A stretch of DNA of 37,477 nt, taken from contig JACMJL010000186.1 of assembly GCA_014380625.1 (NCBI GenBank), positions 1-37,477 of the forward strand. Direction: 5' to 3'. The notes beneath the pieces are model-generated. The model was not told where the DNA came from. It ran no database searches and worked only from the letters and a program-made list of their open reading frames with translations. A program made the translations under genes and the position numbers. Within the stretch, counting starts at the first letter, position 1. Every line of letters starts with the position of its first letter. The stretch comes from Clostridiaceae bacterium (GTDB lineage: Bacteria; Bacillota; Clostridia; Clostridiales; Clostridiaceae). This document shows, piece by piece, positions 23,904 through 33,311 of this stretch.

Positions 23904-26237
23904 ATGAATAATAAATATAAACAATTACAGAGTAATGTTTTAAATAAAGAGAGATTATTTCATGTAGAACAAATAATGAAACTTAATACTGAACGAAAAT
24001 TAATAGAAGAACAAGCAAATGAAAATTTAAGAAGGCTTACATTATTATATGATATTTTTAAGCATACAACGGCTCAAATGGAAATCGATGATTTACTTAA
24101 AATAATAGCCAGGATTTTGCATAATTCTCTAAATGTTAATGGAATGGCTATTTATTTAATTGATGATAAAAATAAAAATATAAAACTTCATGCTTCTATA
24201 AATTTTTCTGAAGAGAGCATGGAAAAAATTAATAAATTACAAATGGAAGAAGAATCACCCCCCTCTAAGGATTTGATAAGATATCCATTAAGAGTAGGTA
24301 AAGAAATATTAGGGCTTGTAGCCATAGCCAATAAAAATAATAAGCCAATAGATATTAAGGAACAGGAGTTATTATTAGCTGTATGTGGGCATATAAGTAC
24401 TACTCTTCATAATGTTAAACTTTTTAATTCACTGAATAATGAATTGGCGGAAAGAAAGAAAAATGAAGAAGAACTTAGCAAATTAAAAAGAGCTGTTGAG
24501 AATAGTCCAGTATCAGTTTTAATTACAGATACCAATGGGAATATTAATTATGTAAATCCATGGTTTTCTCAGGTAACAGGATATAGTTTTGAGGAAGTAT
24601 TAGGTAAGAATCCTAGGATTTTAAGATCAGGAAACCATCACATTAATTATTATAATATTCTATGGAATACTATAACTAAAGGAAATATTTGGCACGGTGA
24701 GTTTTTAAATAAGAAAAAAAATGGGGAACTTTATTGGGAACAAGCCTCTATTTCACCTGTTTTTGATGGGAGTGGGAATATAATTAACTATGTTGCAATC
24801 AAGGACGACATAACTGAACATAAACGTATAGATACAGAATTACGTAAGGCAAAAGAAGAGGCTGAGCGGGCAAATGCTACCAAAAGTACTTTTTTAGCAA
24901 ATATGTCTCATGAAATTCGTACACCAATGAATGCCATATTGGGATTTTCTCAGTTGTTATTACGTGACTCTAATATAACAGCACAACAACGGGAACACAT
25001 TGGAATTATAAATAAGAGTGGAGAACATTTGCTTGACTTAATAAATGACATTTTGGAAATATCTAAAATTGAGGCTGGAAGGGTATATATAAATCTGACT
25101 AGCTTTAGCTTAAGTGAATTTATTGAGGATTTAGCAAATTTATTTAGGCCACGAATGGAAGAAAAAGGTTTAGAGTTTTTCATAGAAAATGAAGCTAATA
25201 ATTTTAAATATATAATTGCAGATCAAAACAAACTAAGGCAAATCTTTATAAATTTAATAGGGAATGCTCTTAAGTTCACAAATAGCGGAAGTATAGTTTG
25301 GAGAATAAATACAGTTAAAAAACAAGGAGTTTTTAACCTAATGTCAGAGATAGAAGATTCTGGTGAAGGTATGGCCCCAGAAGAATTGCAAAGACTTTTT
25401 AAAGCTTTTGAACAAACTGAAGTTGGAATTAAGGCTGGAGGTACAGGTCTAGGGCTTGCAATAAGTCAAAAATTTGCTAAAATAATGAATGGAGAAATTA
25501 ATGCTATTAGCACAAAGGGTAAAGGTAGTTGCTTCAAACTTCAACTTGAAGTAAAAGAGGGATACAAGTCAATGGGTGATGAAAAAAAATCTGATAATCG
25601 CGTAGTGGGCATTGAAAATATTGGTGAGGAGAATAGGGTTTTAATAGTGGATGATATTATGGAGAATAGATCACTACTAAGTGAAACTCTAAAAACCGCT
25701 GGATTTGAAGTTTTTGAGGCTGAAAATGGAAAAGAAGCTATAGAACAATTTCAGAAAATTAGGCCTAATATAATATTTATGGATATACTGATGCCAGTGA
25801 TGAATGGAGTTGAGGCTACTAAAATAATTAAGGGTAGTGAAAAGGGAAAAGCCACTCCTATAATTGCAGTTACTTCAAGTGTTTTTGAAAATGAAAAAAA
25901 CAAAATAATCAATAGTGGAGTTTCTGGTTACTTAGCAAGACCTTTTAAGGAAAAGCAATTATTCGAAGTTATTGCAGCCTGTATAGATATAAAATATATT
26001 TATGAAAATGAAAAACTAGTAATTACTGTAAATAAACATAAATTTGATACTGAGTTGATGAAGAAGCTTTCCTCGGAATTGGTTGGAAAAATGAAGGAGG
26101 CAACTATAAATGGAGATTCAGATAAATTGTTTGAGCTGATAGATGAAGTATTTCAACTAACACCTGAAATAGGAGCGGAATTAAAAGAATTGGCTAATAA
26201 TTATAAATATGATGAGTTACTAATATTATTTAAGTAA
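23904..26237 (+). CDS. Hybrid sensor histidine kinase (GAF-PAS-HisKA-HATPase-receiver)
   Basis: A 777-aa cytosolic hybrid kinase. A coiled start (1-45) leads to a GAF domain (about 50-175), PAS plus PAC (about 195-308; ENSPVSVLITDTNGNINYVN), a HisKA domain with H336 in NMSHEIRTPMN, and HATPase (about 435-552; IGNALKFTN, DSGEGM, GGTGLGL). The receiver (about 577-695) has D627 in FMDILMP; its usual lysine is an arginine (LARPF). The last 80 residues are a helical domain seen in clostridial hybrid kinases. No membrane segment. ATG 23904 lies nine bases after AGGAGG. The receiver-HD-GYP gene starts 13 bases after its stop, so they are likely partners. Confidence 0.92.
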   Translation: MNNKYKQLQSNVLNKERLFHVEQIMKLNTERKLIEEQANENLRRLTLLYDIFKHTTAQMEIDDLLKIIARILHNSLNVNGMAIYLIDDKNKNIKLHASINFSEESMEKINKLQMEEESPPSKDLIRYPLRVGKEILGLVAIANKNNKPIDIKEQELLLAVCGHISTTLHNVKLFNSLNNELAERKKNEEELSKLKRAVENSPVSVLITDTNGNINYVNPWFSQVTGYSFEEVLGKNPRILRSGNHHINYYNILWNTITKGNIWHGEFLNKKKNGELYWEQASISPVFDGSGNIINYVAIKDDITEHKRIDTELRKAKEEAERANATKSTFLANMSHEIRTPMNAILGFSQLLLRDSNITAQQREHIGIINKSGEHLLDLINDILEISKIEAGRVYINLTSFSLSEFIEDLANLFRPRMEEKGLEFFIENEANNFKYIIADQNKLRQIFINLIGNALKFTNSGSIVWRINTVKKQGVFNLMSEIEDSGEGMAPEELQRLFKAFEQTEVGIKAGGTGLGLAISQKFAKIMNGEINAISTKGKGSCFKLQLEVKEGYKSMGDEKKSDNRVVGIENIGEENRVLIVDDIMENRSLLSETLKTAGFEVFEAENGKEAIEQFQKIRPNIIFMDILMPVMNGVEATKIIKGSEKGKATPIIAVTSSVFENEKNKIINSGVSGYLARPFKEKQLFEVIAACIDIKYIYENEKLVITVNKHKFDTELMKKLSSELVGKMKEATINGDSDKLFELIDEVFQLTPEIGAELKELANNYKYDELLILFK

Positions 26238-26250
26238 AGAAGGATGAATT

Positions 26251-27348
26251 ATGAGTGAATCAAAGGAGTTTATGTCTAAGTTTAGTGTTTTAGTAGTTGA
26301 CGATACACCCGCTAACCTTAAGGTTTTGTCCGCTATTCTAAAAGAACAAGGCTGTATAGCTAGAACAGTACCTACTGGTAAATTAGCATTAAAGTCTATT
26401 TGTAATAATGCGCCAGATTTAATCTTATTAGATATAAACATGCCTGATATGAATGGTTACCAAGTGTGTGAGGCATTAAAGGAAGATGAGACATTAAAAA
26501 ATATACCTGTTATTTTTATAAGTGCTCTTAATGAGACCATGGATAAGGTTAAGGCCTTTTCTGTTGGGGGAGTAGATTATATAACCAAACCTTTTCAATT
26601 TGAGGAGGTGCAAGCACGTGTGGAAACACACTTAAAATTAAGTTTTGCTCAAAAGGAAATTGAACAATATAATAGAAATCTTGAAGAGTTGGTGAAAGAA
26701 AAAGTTAAGGAACTTTCTAATTCACAAATGAGTACCATTTTTGCTATGGCTAAACTTGCACAATCTAGAGATGATGATACGGGTAAGCATTTAGAAAGGG
26801 TTCAAAACTTTTGCAAGTTAATTGCTGAAGGACTAAGTAAAAGATCAAAATATAAAATCATTATAGATGATAAGTATATAGATAATATTTTTAATGCAAG
26901 CACCTTACACGATATAGGGAAGGTAGGAATTTCCGATAACATACTTCTAAAGCCGGGAAGACTAACAACAGATGAGTTTGAGATAATGAAAACACATGTT
27001 ATTATTGGAGCAAGCACCTTAGAAGAGGTTAGAAAGTTATATCGTAAAAATAGCTTTATTAATATGGGGATTGCCATTACTAACTCTCATCATGAAAAAT
27101 GGGATGGTAGCGGATATCCAAGTAACCTTTCCGGTGTTGCTATACCACTTTCAGCACGAATAATGGCAATAGCTGATGTTTATGATGCTATAAAATCAAA
27201 GCGTTGTTATAAAACTGCTTTTACTCATGAGGAAAGTTGTAAAATAATATATGAAGGTAGTGGAAAACATTTTGACCCAGACATTGTAGAGGTGTTTAGA
27301 GAAATTAATGAAGACGTACTTAGAACCTGGGAAAGGTTTCAGGATTAA
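26251..27348 (+). CDS. Response regulator with HD-GYP domain
   Basis: A 365-aa protein: receiver domain (1-125; D17/D18, D61 in LLDINMP, K113 in ITKPF), a short coiled linker (about 130-160) and an HD-GYP phosphohydrolase (about 160-350). Key motifs are HD at 220-221 (TLHDIGKVG) and HHEKWDGSGYP (280-290). HD-GYP domains hydrolyse cyclic di-GMP to GMP or pGpG, or related cyclic dinucleotides. Phosphorylation by the kinase just upstream would set the activity. No diguanylate cyclase is in the window. A target such as pili is possible, since c-di-GMP commonly affects surface behaviour, but not shown. Confidence 0.92.
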   Translation: MSESKEFMSKFSVLVVDDTPANLKVLSAILKEQGCIARTVPTGKLALKSICNNAPDLILLDINMPDMNGYQVCEALKEDETLKNIPVIFISALNETMDKVKAFSVGGVDYITKPFQFEEVQARVETHLKLSFAQKEIEQYNRNLEELVKEKVKELSNSQMSTIFAMAKLAQSRDDDTGKHLERVQNFCKLIAEGLSKRSKYKIIIDDKYIDNIFNASTLHDIGKVGISDNILLKPGRLTTDEFEIMKTHVIIGASTLEEVRKLYRKNSFINMGIAITNSHHEKWDGSGYPSNLSGVAIPLSARIMAIADVYDAIKSKRCYKTAFTHEESCKIIYEGSGKHFDPDIVEVFREINEDVLRTWERFQD

Positions 27349-27384
27349 TTGGTAAATGAAATTGTTTTGAAATGAGGTTTTTTA

Positions 27385-28245
27385 ATGAAGAAAGGCTATT
27401 TGCATGCTATACTATCTGCATTTTTCTTTGGACTTGCAGGAGTATTAGTGAAACTGGCTTTAAAGACTGGTTTAGAAAGTATTCAGCTTATTATATTACA
27501 GTATATGGTTAGTATTCCATTATTGTTTATATATATATTTATTACAAATAAAAACAAGCTAAAGCTGACTAGAAGACAGCTATTAAATTTAATAATTCTT
27601 GGAGTTATTGGAAATGCACCAATGACAATCTTTTATTATAGTGCTTTTGAGAGGTTGCCAGCACCAATAGTTACTATAATTCTTTATACCTATCCATTTT
27701 TAATATTTGTTTTGAATACTTTGTTTTTTAGAAGAAAAATAGATAAAAAAATACTTGTTTTAATAATTATTGGATTTTTGGGGGCAGTTTTAACACTGAA
27801 TATCATTGGTGGTAATAATACATATTCAAGCAAAGGAATGTTTTATGCTTTGGTGGCAGCAATATTTTTTGCGTTTATGAATATGTTTTCTGAAAAAAAA
27901 TTAGGATCCATAGATGCCTTTGTAATAAATACTTATTCTACATTTTTTTCTTTGCTTGTGTTAGTATTATATAACTATGATCATATGCTTTTTTTAACTA
28001 AGACAACATTACCTATTGTAATAAATGTAGGCATTTTATCTCTTTTTTGTGAGGTATTACCCTTGACACTTTTGTATAGTGGTATAAAAAAAATAGGTGG
28101 GCTTAAAACTTCAATAATTGGAAATTTGGAAATTCCTACTGCAATTATTTTATCAGCACTAGTATTAAATGAAAAGTTAGTAATAATTCAATTAGTAGGG
28201 GTAGCCTTAATATCTTATACTACCTATAGGATTAAGGCATCTTAA
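27385..28245 (+). CDS. EamA/DMT family transporter
   Basis: A 286-aa protein with ten hydrophobic helices arranged as two EamA repeats (about 3-137 and 150-285). The opening KGYLHAILSAFFFGLAGVLV and the proline-rich late helix with NLEIPTAIILSALVLNEKL are typical of the drug/metabolite transporter superfamily. It is an inner-membrane permease or exporter; the substrate cannot be read. It starts 36 bases after the HD-GYP gene behind GAGGTTTTTTA and may be cotranscribed with it. Confidence 0.88.
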   Translation: MKKGYLHAILSAFFFGLAGVLVKLALKTGLESIQLIILQYMVSIPLLFIYIFITNKNKLKLTRRQLLNLIILGVIGNAPMTIFYYSAFERLPAPIVTIILYTYPFLIFVLNTLFFRRKIDKKILVLIIIGFLGAVLTLNIIGGNNTYSSKGMFYALVAAIFFAFMNMFSEKKLGSIDAFVINTYSTFFSLLVLVLYNYDHMLFLTKTTLPIVINVGILSLFCEVLPLTLLYSGIKKIGGLKTSIIGNLEIPTAIILSALVLNEKLVIIQLVGVALISYTTYRIKAS

Positions 28246-28298
28246 AAAATAATAAATATTAATAATTGTATATATTATGATTTGGATAGGAGAAGAAA

Positions 28299-29276
28299 AT
28301 GAGAATAATGTTTTGTAATATACCTTGGAGAGAAAATTATAGAGGTGAAGAAGGTGCTTTAGAATCAGAGCCACTTTGCTTCGAAAGTTACAACTTTTAT
28401 GAAATAGATAATTACTATTATGGTTATTGTAATAGTGGAGAGGAAATAGACCTACAAAAATTTAAAAACATTGAATTAGAAGACCTTAATGCGAAAAATA
28501 TTCTAGTGGTTTGGGTCTCGAAAGGTAAAATTATTGGGTGGTATAAAAAAGCACAAGTTTACAAAAAGTGCATCGTTAAAGCTATATTCAATGCTAGAAG
28601 ATATGAAATGGCTTACAATATTAAAGCAAAAGCTAAAGACTGTATTTTGCTAGATGTTAATAATAGAGTTGAGTTTAGCCAGATTACCACTTCTTCCTTG
28701 TTATTATTAGATTTAGAAAAGAATCCTGCAGTAGAAGGCATGAAGGACATACTTGATTATATAGAGAATTATAAAATGCAACCTTTAAATAAGATAATGA
28801 CAGAAGAAGATCTATCGATTGTAACAGAGGAATGTTGTGAAACTATAGAAGACTATCTACTACAGGGCGAAAAATTTTATAGCGAATATAAGGATTTTGA
28901 AGCCTTAGCATATTATAATAAGGTAATTGAATTAGAAGGAAAAAATATTAGAGGACTTAATGGAAGAGGACTTGTATTAACCAGCTTAAATAAGTATACC
29001 TTAGCACTTAAGAGTTTAAATAAAGCTCTAAGGATAGATCCATTAATGGAAGAAGCTATATATAATAAGGGCATTATATATAGTGCTCAAGGGGAGTTAA
29101 AAAGAGGAATAAATTGTTTTAAAGCTGCATTAAAAATAAATTCTACCTTTGATGATACTTATGTTAAAATTGCATTTCTATACAAAGCAATTGGAGAGGA
29201 TCTCTTGTCGAAAAAGTATATACAAGCATCAATTAAGCTTAATAAAAACAATATTATATATCAAGAAGTTGATTAA
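28299..29276 (+). CDS. TPR protein with an N-terminal domain resembling HNH-associated domains
   Basis: A 325-aa cytosolic protein. Residues 1-100 hold a compact, aromatic-rich region with MRIMFCNIPWRENYRG, NYYYGYCNSG, and NILVVWVSKGKIIGWYKKA (the last starting near residue 67). From memory, a similar pattern (VGWYKNA after a hydrophobic strand) occurs in proteins next to or fused with HNH endonucleases; I cannot verify this here. A helical middle (about 150-185) leads to about three TPR repeats (190-320; LLQGEKFYSEYKDFEALAYY, LNGRGLVLTSLNKYTLALKS, IYNKGIIYSAQGELKRGINC). A scaffold role is likely; ligand unknown. ATG 28299 follows AGGAGAAG. It ends the operon at a shared terminator. Confidence 0.65.
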   Translation: MRIMFCNIPWRENYRGEEGALESEPLCFESYNFYEIDNYYYGYCNSGEEIDLQKFKNIELEDLNAKNILVVWVSKGKIIGWYKKAQVYKKCIVKAIFNARRYEMAYNIKAKAKDCILLDVNNRVEFSQITTSSLLLLDLEKNPAVEGMKDILDYIENYKMQPLNKIMTEEDLSIVTEECCETIEDYLLQGEKFYSEYKDFEALAYYNKVIELEGKNIRGLNGRGLVLTSLNKYTLALKSLNKALRIDPLMEEAIYNKGIIYSAQGELKRGINCFKAALKINSTFDDTYVKIAFLYKAIGEDLLSKKYIQASIKLNKNNIIYQEVD

Positions 29277-29280
29277 AAAA

Positions 29281-29338
29281 TGGAACTGTCTCAAAATAAT
29301 TAATCATTTTATTTTGACACAGTTCCATTACTTTTAAT
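29281..29338 (+). terminator. Bidirectional terminator between TPR gene and sod
   Basis: TGGAACTGT (29281-29289) pairs with ACAGTTCCA (29319-29327), then a C-C mismatch, then TCAAAATAA pairs inward with TTATTTTGA. It is the third member of the CTGTCTCAAAAT hairpin family, again between converging genes. Confidence 0.85.
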
Positions 29339-29339
29339 A

Positions 29340-29954
29340 TTAAGCTTTTTTAAGCTTATATAATCTATTTACTTCTTCCCAATTAATCACATTCCAGAAA
29401 GCCGAAATATAATCTGGCCGTTTATTTTGATATTTAAGATAGTATGCATGCTCCCAAACATCTAAGGCAAGTATAGGTTTTAAACCTTCTGATATAGGAT
29501 TGTCTTGATTTGCTGAAGAGGTAACCTTTAAATCTCCCTTTGAATCTAAAACTAGCCAAGCCCACCCACTTCCAAATCTTGATGTAGCAGCCTTACTAAA
29601 GGTTTCTTTAAAGCTATCAAAACTACCAAAGGTTTTATCAATAGCTACACCTAAATCTCCAATAGGTTTTCCTCCTGGATTAAGTTTTAATAAGGTCCAA
29701 AAGAAGCTATGATTATAGTGTCCGCCACCATTATTTCTAACTATAGTACTGATAGACTCAGGTAGTGAATCTAAGGAAAGTATTAATTCCTCTACAGATT
29801 TTCCTTGAAGTTCAGGGTAATTTTCCAGTGCAACATTTAAATTGTTTACATATGCTGCGTGGTGCTTAGAGTGATGAATAGACATAGTAACTTCATCTAT
29901 ATATGGTTCTAATGCATTATAATTATAATTTAAATTTAATAATTCATGTTTCAT
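29340..29954 (-). CDS. sodA: Superoxide dismutase (Mn/Fe family)
   Basis: A 204-aa Mn/Fe superoxide dismutase. The metal ligands are H27 (in [12 protein letters not shown]), H82 ([11 protein letters not shown]), D165 and H169 ([11 protein letters not shown]). The [11 protein letters not shown] run and NQDNP (about 149-153) resemble Mn-type signatures, but metal choice can not be fixed from sequence. It removes superoxide in the cytosol. ATG at 29954 follows AGGAGGAAAATT. A good promoter with an overlapping palindrome lies upstream. It diverges from recQ and converges on the TPR gene. Confidence 0.95.
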   Translation of the reverse strand: MKHELLNLNYNYNALEPYIDEVTMSIHHSKHHAAYVNNLNVALENYPELQGKSVEELILSLDSLPESISTIVRNNGGGHYNHSFFWTLLKLNPGGKPIGDLGVAIDKTFGSFDSFKETFSKAATSRFGSGWAWLVLDSKGDLKVTSSANQDNPISEGLKPILALDVWEHAYYLKYQNKRPDYISAFWNVINWEEVNRLYKLKKA

Positions 29955-29979
29955 AATAATTTTCCTCCTAAAATATGTT

Positions 29980-30018
29980 TTATAATATTATAATAACCCT
30001 TGCATAAGTTAAAGTCAA
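29980..30018 (-). promoter_or_regulatory. sod promoter with PerR-box-like palindrome
   Basis: On the - strand TTGACT (30018-30013) and TATTAT (29995-29990) are 17 bases apart. A perfect 14-bp palindrome, TTATAATATTATAA (29980-29993), overlaps the -10 and start region. It resembles the PerR box TTATAATNATTATAA but lacks the central base, so it may be an operator of a Fur/PerR-type repressor or chance in AT-rich DNA. Confidence 0.6.
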
Positions 30019-30047
30019 TATTAATTAATAATTAATATTAATTAATA
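30019..30047. repeat. Duplicated 12-bp palindrome between sod and recQ
   Basis: TATTAATTAATA occurs at 30019-30030 and again at 30036-30047, 17 bases centre to centre, just upstream of the sod -35. The element may be an A/T upstream promoter stretch or a repeated operator. Confidence 0.6.
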
Positions 30048-30081
30048 AGTATTTGGGAGCAAGTAAAAACTTTAAATTATT

Positions 30082-30111
30082 TTGTTGTTAAATAACTTCT
30101 ATGGTGATAAT
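30082..30111 (+). promoter_or_regulatory. Possible recQ promoter
   Basis: TTGTTG (30082-30087) and GATAAT (30106-30111) are 18 bases apart, about 55 bases ahead of the recQ start. Confidence 0.5.
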
Positions 30112-30166
30112 ATTTAAAAATATGGGTATAATTTTTATTAAAATATGATTTAGGTAGGAGAAAACT

Positions 30167-32317
30167 ATGATAGATGATTGTAAAAAGGTATTAAAGAAAT
30201 ATTTTGGTTTTGATGAGTTTAAGGGTGGACAAAACTTAGCAATAACTAGTGTGATAAATAAAAAAGACACCTTGATAATAATGCCAACGGGTGGAGGTAA
30301 GTCTATTTGCTATCAACTTCCTGCCATGATTTTTGAAGGTATAACTATAGTAATCTCCCCATTGATAGCTTTAATGAAGGATCAAGTGGATTATTTAAAT
30401 AGTATTGGCATTGAAGCAACCTTTATAAATAGTTCTTTATCAAACAATGAAATTAATAATAGGCTTTATAAGGCCTCACAAGGTGAATTTAAGCTTTTAT
30501 ATGTGGCTCCAGAGAGACTAGAGTCGCCTAGTTTTATAGATAGATTAGATGCTTTAAAAGTTTCTTTAATAGCAGTAGATGAGGCACATTGTGTTTCTCA
30601 TTGGGGACATGACTTTAGACCAAGCTACACTAGAATTTCAAACTTTATTAATGGTTTTAGCAACAGACCAGTGGTTATGGCCCTAACAGCAACAGCTACA
30701 GCGCAGGTTAGAGAAGACATTATTAAATTACTACAATTAAGAACTCCGGAAATACATGTAACTGGGTTTGATAGAAGTAACTTATGTTTTTCTGTTATTG
30801 TTGGAGAAAATAAGAAAGAATTTATTAGAAATTATATAAGACAAAATAAAACAAACTCTGGTGTTATATATGCTTCCACAAGAAAAGAAGTAGAGAATAT
30901 CTACGAGTTTCTTATAAAAGAGGGATATAAGGCTGGTTTGTATCATGCTGGTTTATCAGATGAAGAAAGAATTAAAATGCAAGAAGCCTTTATATATGAT
31001 GATTTAGATATTATGGTTGCCACGAATGCATTTGGTATGGGGATTGATAAATCAAATGTTAGATATGTAATTCATTATAATATGCCTAAAACTATCGAAG
31101 CTTATTACCAAGAAGCTGGTCGTGCGGGTAGAGATGGAGAAGCAGGTGAGTGTATACTTCTTTTTAATCCTGGAGACTTATATATACAAAAGTTCTTTAT
31201 AGATCAATCGAATTTAGGCGAGGAAAGAAAGGCTTTTGAGTATAAAAAACTTCAGTTTATGGTGGATTACTGTTATACATCAACCTGTTTAAGGAAGTAT
31301 ATACTTTCTTATTTCGGAGAAGAAGACATAAAAGATACTTGTGGAAATTGTAGTATTTGTAATGATTCTAGAGAACTTAAGGATATAACACTTGAGGCTC
31401 AAATGATATTATCCTGTGTTTATAGAACTCAAGAAAGATATGGTAAAAATATAATAATTGATGTGCTTAAGGGCTCTGAAAACAAAAAGGTATTGGATTA
31501 TGGATTAAATAGTGTTTCTACTTATGGCTTAATGAAGAGTTATAAGCGAGAAAATGTTCAATTAATATTAAATAAATTAATTGCAGATGGATATTTAAAG
31601 CTAACTGAGAGTGAATACGCCGTTATGAAGCTAAGTAACAAGTCTAGTGCAGTTTTAAAGAGTCGTGAAAAGGTATTTATGAAATTGCATAAGGTAGAGA
31701 CAAAGGTTGAGATTAAAGAGGATCTGTTATCAAGGTTAAAAGAACTAAGAAAAGAAATTTCTCAAAGAGAGAAAATTCCACCATACGTTATTTTTCATGA
31801 TGCTACGCTTAATGAAATGTGTACAGTTTTACCTTGCAGTGCTATTGATTTCAAAGGGATCAAGGGTGTTGGAGAAAGAAAATTAGAAAAGTATGGAGAG
31901 GACTTCATTAGCATTATAGAAAGTTATATGCTAGAAAATAATATTTTAAAAAATAACTCTAAGCCAGAAGTTGTGCGTGCAGTAACAAGTAAAAAAGAGG
32001 AAAAAGTCAAGAGTCATATAGTTACTTATAACCTATATTCAGAAGGTAATTCAATGGAGGACATTTCAATAGAACGGGAAATTGCTATTACGACAGTAGA
32101 GAATCACCTTGTGGACTGTTATTTAGAGGGTTTAGAGGTGGATTTAGATATTTTTATCCCTGAAGGTAAAGAAGATATAATTTTAAACACAATAAAATCT
32201 TTAGGGGCAATTACATTAAAGCCTATAAAGGAAGCTCTTCCAAAAGAAATATCCTATTCTGCAATTAAAGCTGTGCTTTATAAATATAATTATTTGAAGA
32301 ATGAAATTGCTAATTAA
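30167..32317 (+). CDS. recQ: RecQ family ATP-dependent DNA helicase
   Basis: A 716-aa RecQ. The helicase core has Walker A TGGGKS (41-46), VDEAHCVSHWGHDFR (DEAH box and aromatic-rich loop), TATAT, and the C-lobe motif QEAGRAGRDG. The zinc-binding RQC has the four cysteines CYTSTC and CGNCSIC (about 365-402). A winged helix follows, then an HRDC domain (about 520-590; KEISQREKIPPYVIF) and a C-terminal helix-turn-helix module (about 620-716) found in long RecQ proteins. It unwinds 3'-tailed DNA in recombination repair. ATG 30167 follows AGGAGAAAACT. The ketopantoate reductase-like gene begins 23 bases after its stop. Confidence 0.95.
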   Translation: MIDDCKKVLKKYFGFDEFKGGQNLAITSVINKKDTLIIMPTGGGKSICYQLPAMIFEGITIVISPLIALMKDQVDYLNSIGIEATFINSSLSNNEINNRLYKASQGEFKLLYVAPERLESPSFIDRLDALKVSLIAVDEAHCVSHWGHDFRPSYTRISNFINGFSNRPVVMALTATATAQVREDIIKLLQLRTPEIHVTGFDRSNLCFSVIVGENKKEFIRNYIRQNKTNSGVIYASTRKEVENIYEFLIKEGYKAGLYHAGLSDEERIKMQEAFIYDDLDIMVATNAFGMGIDKSNVRYVIHYNMPKTIEAYYQEAGRAGRDGEAGECILLFNPGDLYIQKFFIDQSNLGEERKAFEYKKLQFMVDYCYTSTCLRKYILSYFGEEDIKDTCGNCSICNDSRELKDITLEAQMILSCVYRTQERYGKNIIIDVLKGSENKKVLDYGLNSVSTYGLMKSYKRENVQLILNKLIADGYLKLTESEYAVMKLSNKSSAVLKSREKVFMKLHKVETKVEIKEDLLSRLKELRKEISQREKIPPYVIFHDATLNEMCTVLPCSAIDFKGIKGVGERKLEKYGEDFISIIESYMLENNILKNNSKPEVVRAVTSKKEEKVKSHIVTYNLYSEGNSMEDISIEREIAITTVENHLVDCYLEGLEVDLDIFIPEGKEDIILNTIKSLGAITLKPIKEALPKEISYSAIKAVLYKYNYLKNEIAN

Positions 32318-32340
32318 CTTATAAAAGTGGGGGGATATTA

Positions 32341-33255
32341 ATGAAAAAAATTGAGAACATTTATTTGATTGGATTAGGTGGTATCGGTTGTGCCTATGCA
32401 AGTAAGTTGCGGGATTTAGATCCTGAAATTATTAATGTAATTGCTGATGAAGAAAGAACTAATAGGTATAGGAGCAAGGGTTTAATAATAAATAATAAGG
32501 AGTACAATTTTAATTATGTTTCACCTGAAGTTATTGGCAAACAGGCTGATTTAATTATAGTTTCTGTTAAATATCATCATTTAGAGGAAGCTATAAAAAA
32601 TATGAAAAATTTTGTTGGGCCAGATACTATTATACTGTCCTTGCTAAATGGAATTTCTAGTGAAGAGATAATTGGTAAAGTATTCGGCATGGATAAAATG
32701 TTGTATGGAATGTGTGTGGGTATTGATGCTGTTCGAGAAGGTAATAAAATACGGTTTTCAAGTACTGGAAAAGTCAATTTTGGAGAAAAAATTAATTTAA
32801 CTAATTCATCTAGGGTTGAAGCAATTAAAGAGATTTTTGAAAGTGCAAATATTTCTTATAGTATTCCTGAAGATATGATTAAAACCTTGTGGTGGAAGTT
32901 TATGGTGAATGTAGGTATAAATCAGGCATCTGCAGTACTTAAGGCACCTTATGAGATATTCAATAAGGTTAAGGAAGCAAGAGAGCTTATGGAAACTGCA
33001 ATGAAGGAAGTAATTGAGTTGTCTCAAAAGGTTGGAATTAACTTAACAGAGGATGATATTAAAGACTTTAATGATATTTTAAAAAACCTTGATCCCAAAA
33101 ATAAGACCTCCATGCTTCAAGATATTGAAGCTGGAAGAAAAACTGAAGTTGAGATGTTTAGTGGCCAAGTGTGTGAAATGGGTGAAAAGTACGGAGTAGA
33201 TACAAAAGTAAATAGAACTCTTTACAATATAATAAAAAGTATAGAAGAGAGGTAA
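32341..33255 (+). CDS. Ketopantoate reductase family protein (2-dehydropantoate 2-reductase)
   Basis: A 304-aa NADP-dependent reductase. The N-terminal Rossmann motif is GLGGIGCAYAS (about 11-21), VSVKYHHLEEA is the conserved lysine-bearing loop, and WWKFMVNVGINQASAV (about 183-198) holds the catalytic lysine. The C-terminal helical domain has the expected KTSMLQDIEAGRKTEVE. Classical members reduce ketopantoate to pantoate for coenzyme A synthesis; no other pan gene is nearby, so a related 2-ketoacid reductase is possible. ATG 32341 follows GTGGGGGGATATTA. Confidence 0.88.
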   Translation: MKKIENIYLIGLGGIGCAYASKLRDLDPEIINVIADEERTNRYRSKGLIINNKEYNFNYVSPEVIGKQADLIIVSVKYHHLEEAIKNMKNFVGPDTIILSLLNGISSEEIIGKVFGMDKMLYGMCVGIDAVREGNKIRFSSTGKVNFGEKINLTNSSRVEAIKEIFESANISYSIPEDMIKTLWWKFMVNVGINQASAVLKAPYEIFNKVKEARELMETAMKEVIELSQKVGINLTEDDIKDFNDILKNLDPKNKTSMLQDIEAGRKTEVEMFSGQVCEMGEKYGVDTKVNRTLYNIIKSIEER

Positions 33256-33311
33256 AATCAATTATAATAAAGTTTGGGGGGATTTTAGTAAAAAATAAAA
33301 GATATTCCATA

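Noticed and set aside
28299..29276. A complete restriction or defence system around the TPR gene
   Set aside because: No nuclease, methyltransferase or helicase of a defence type is adjacent; RecQ belongs to a separate transcript.
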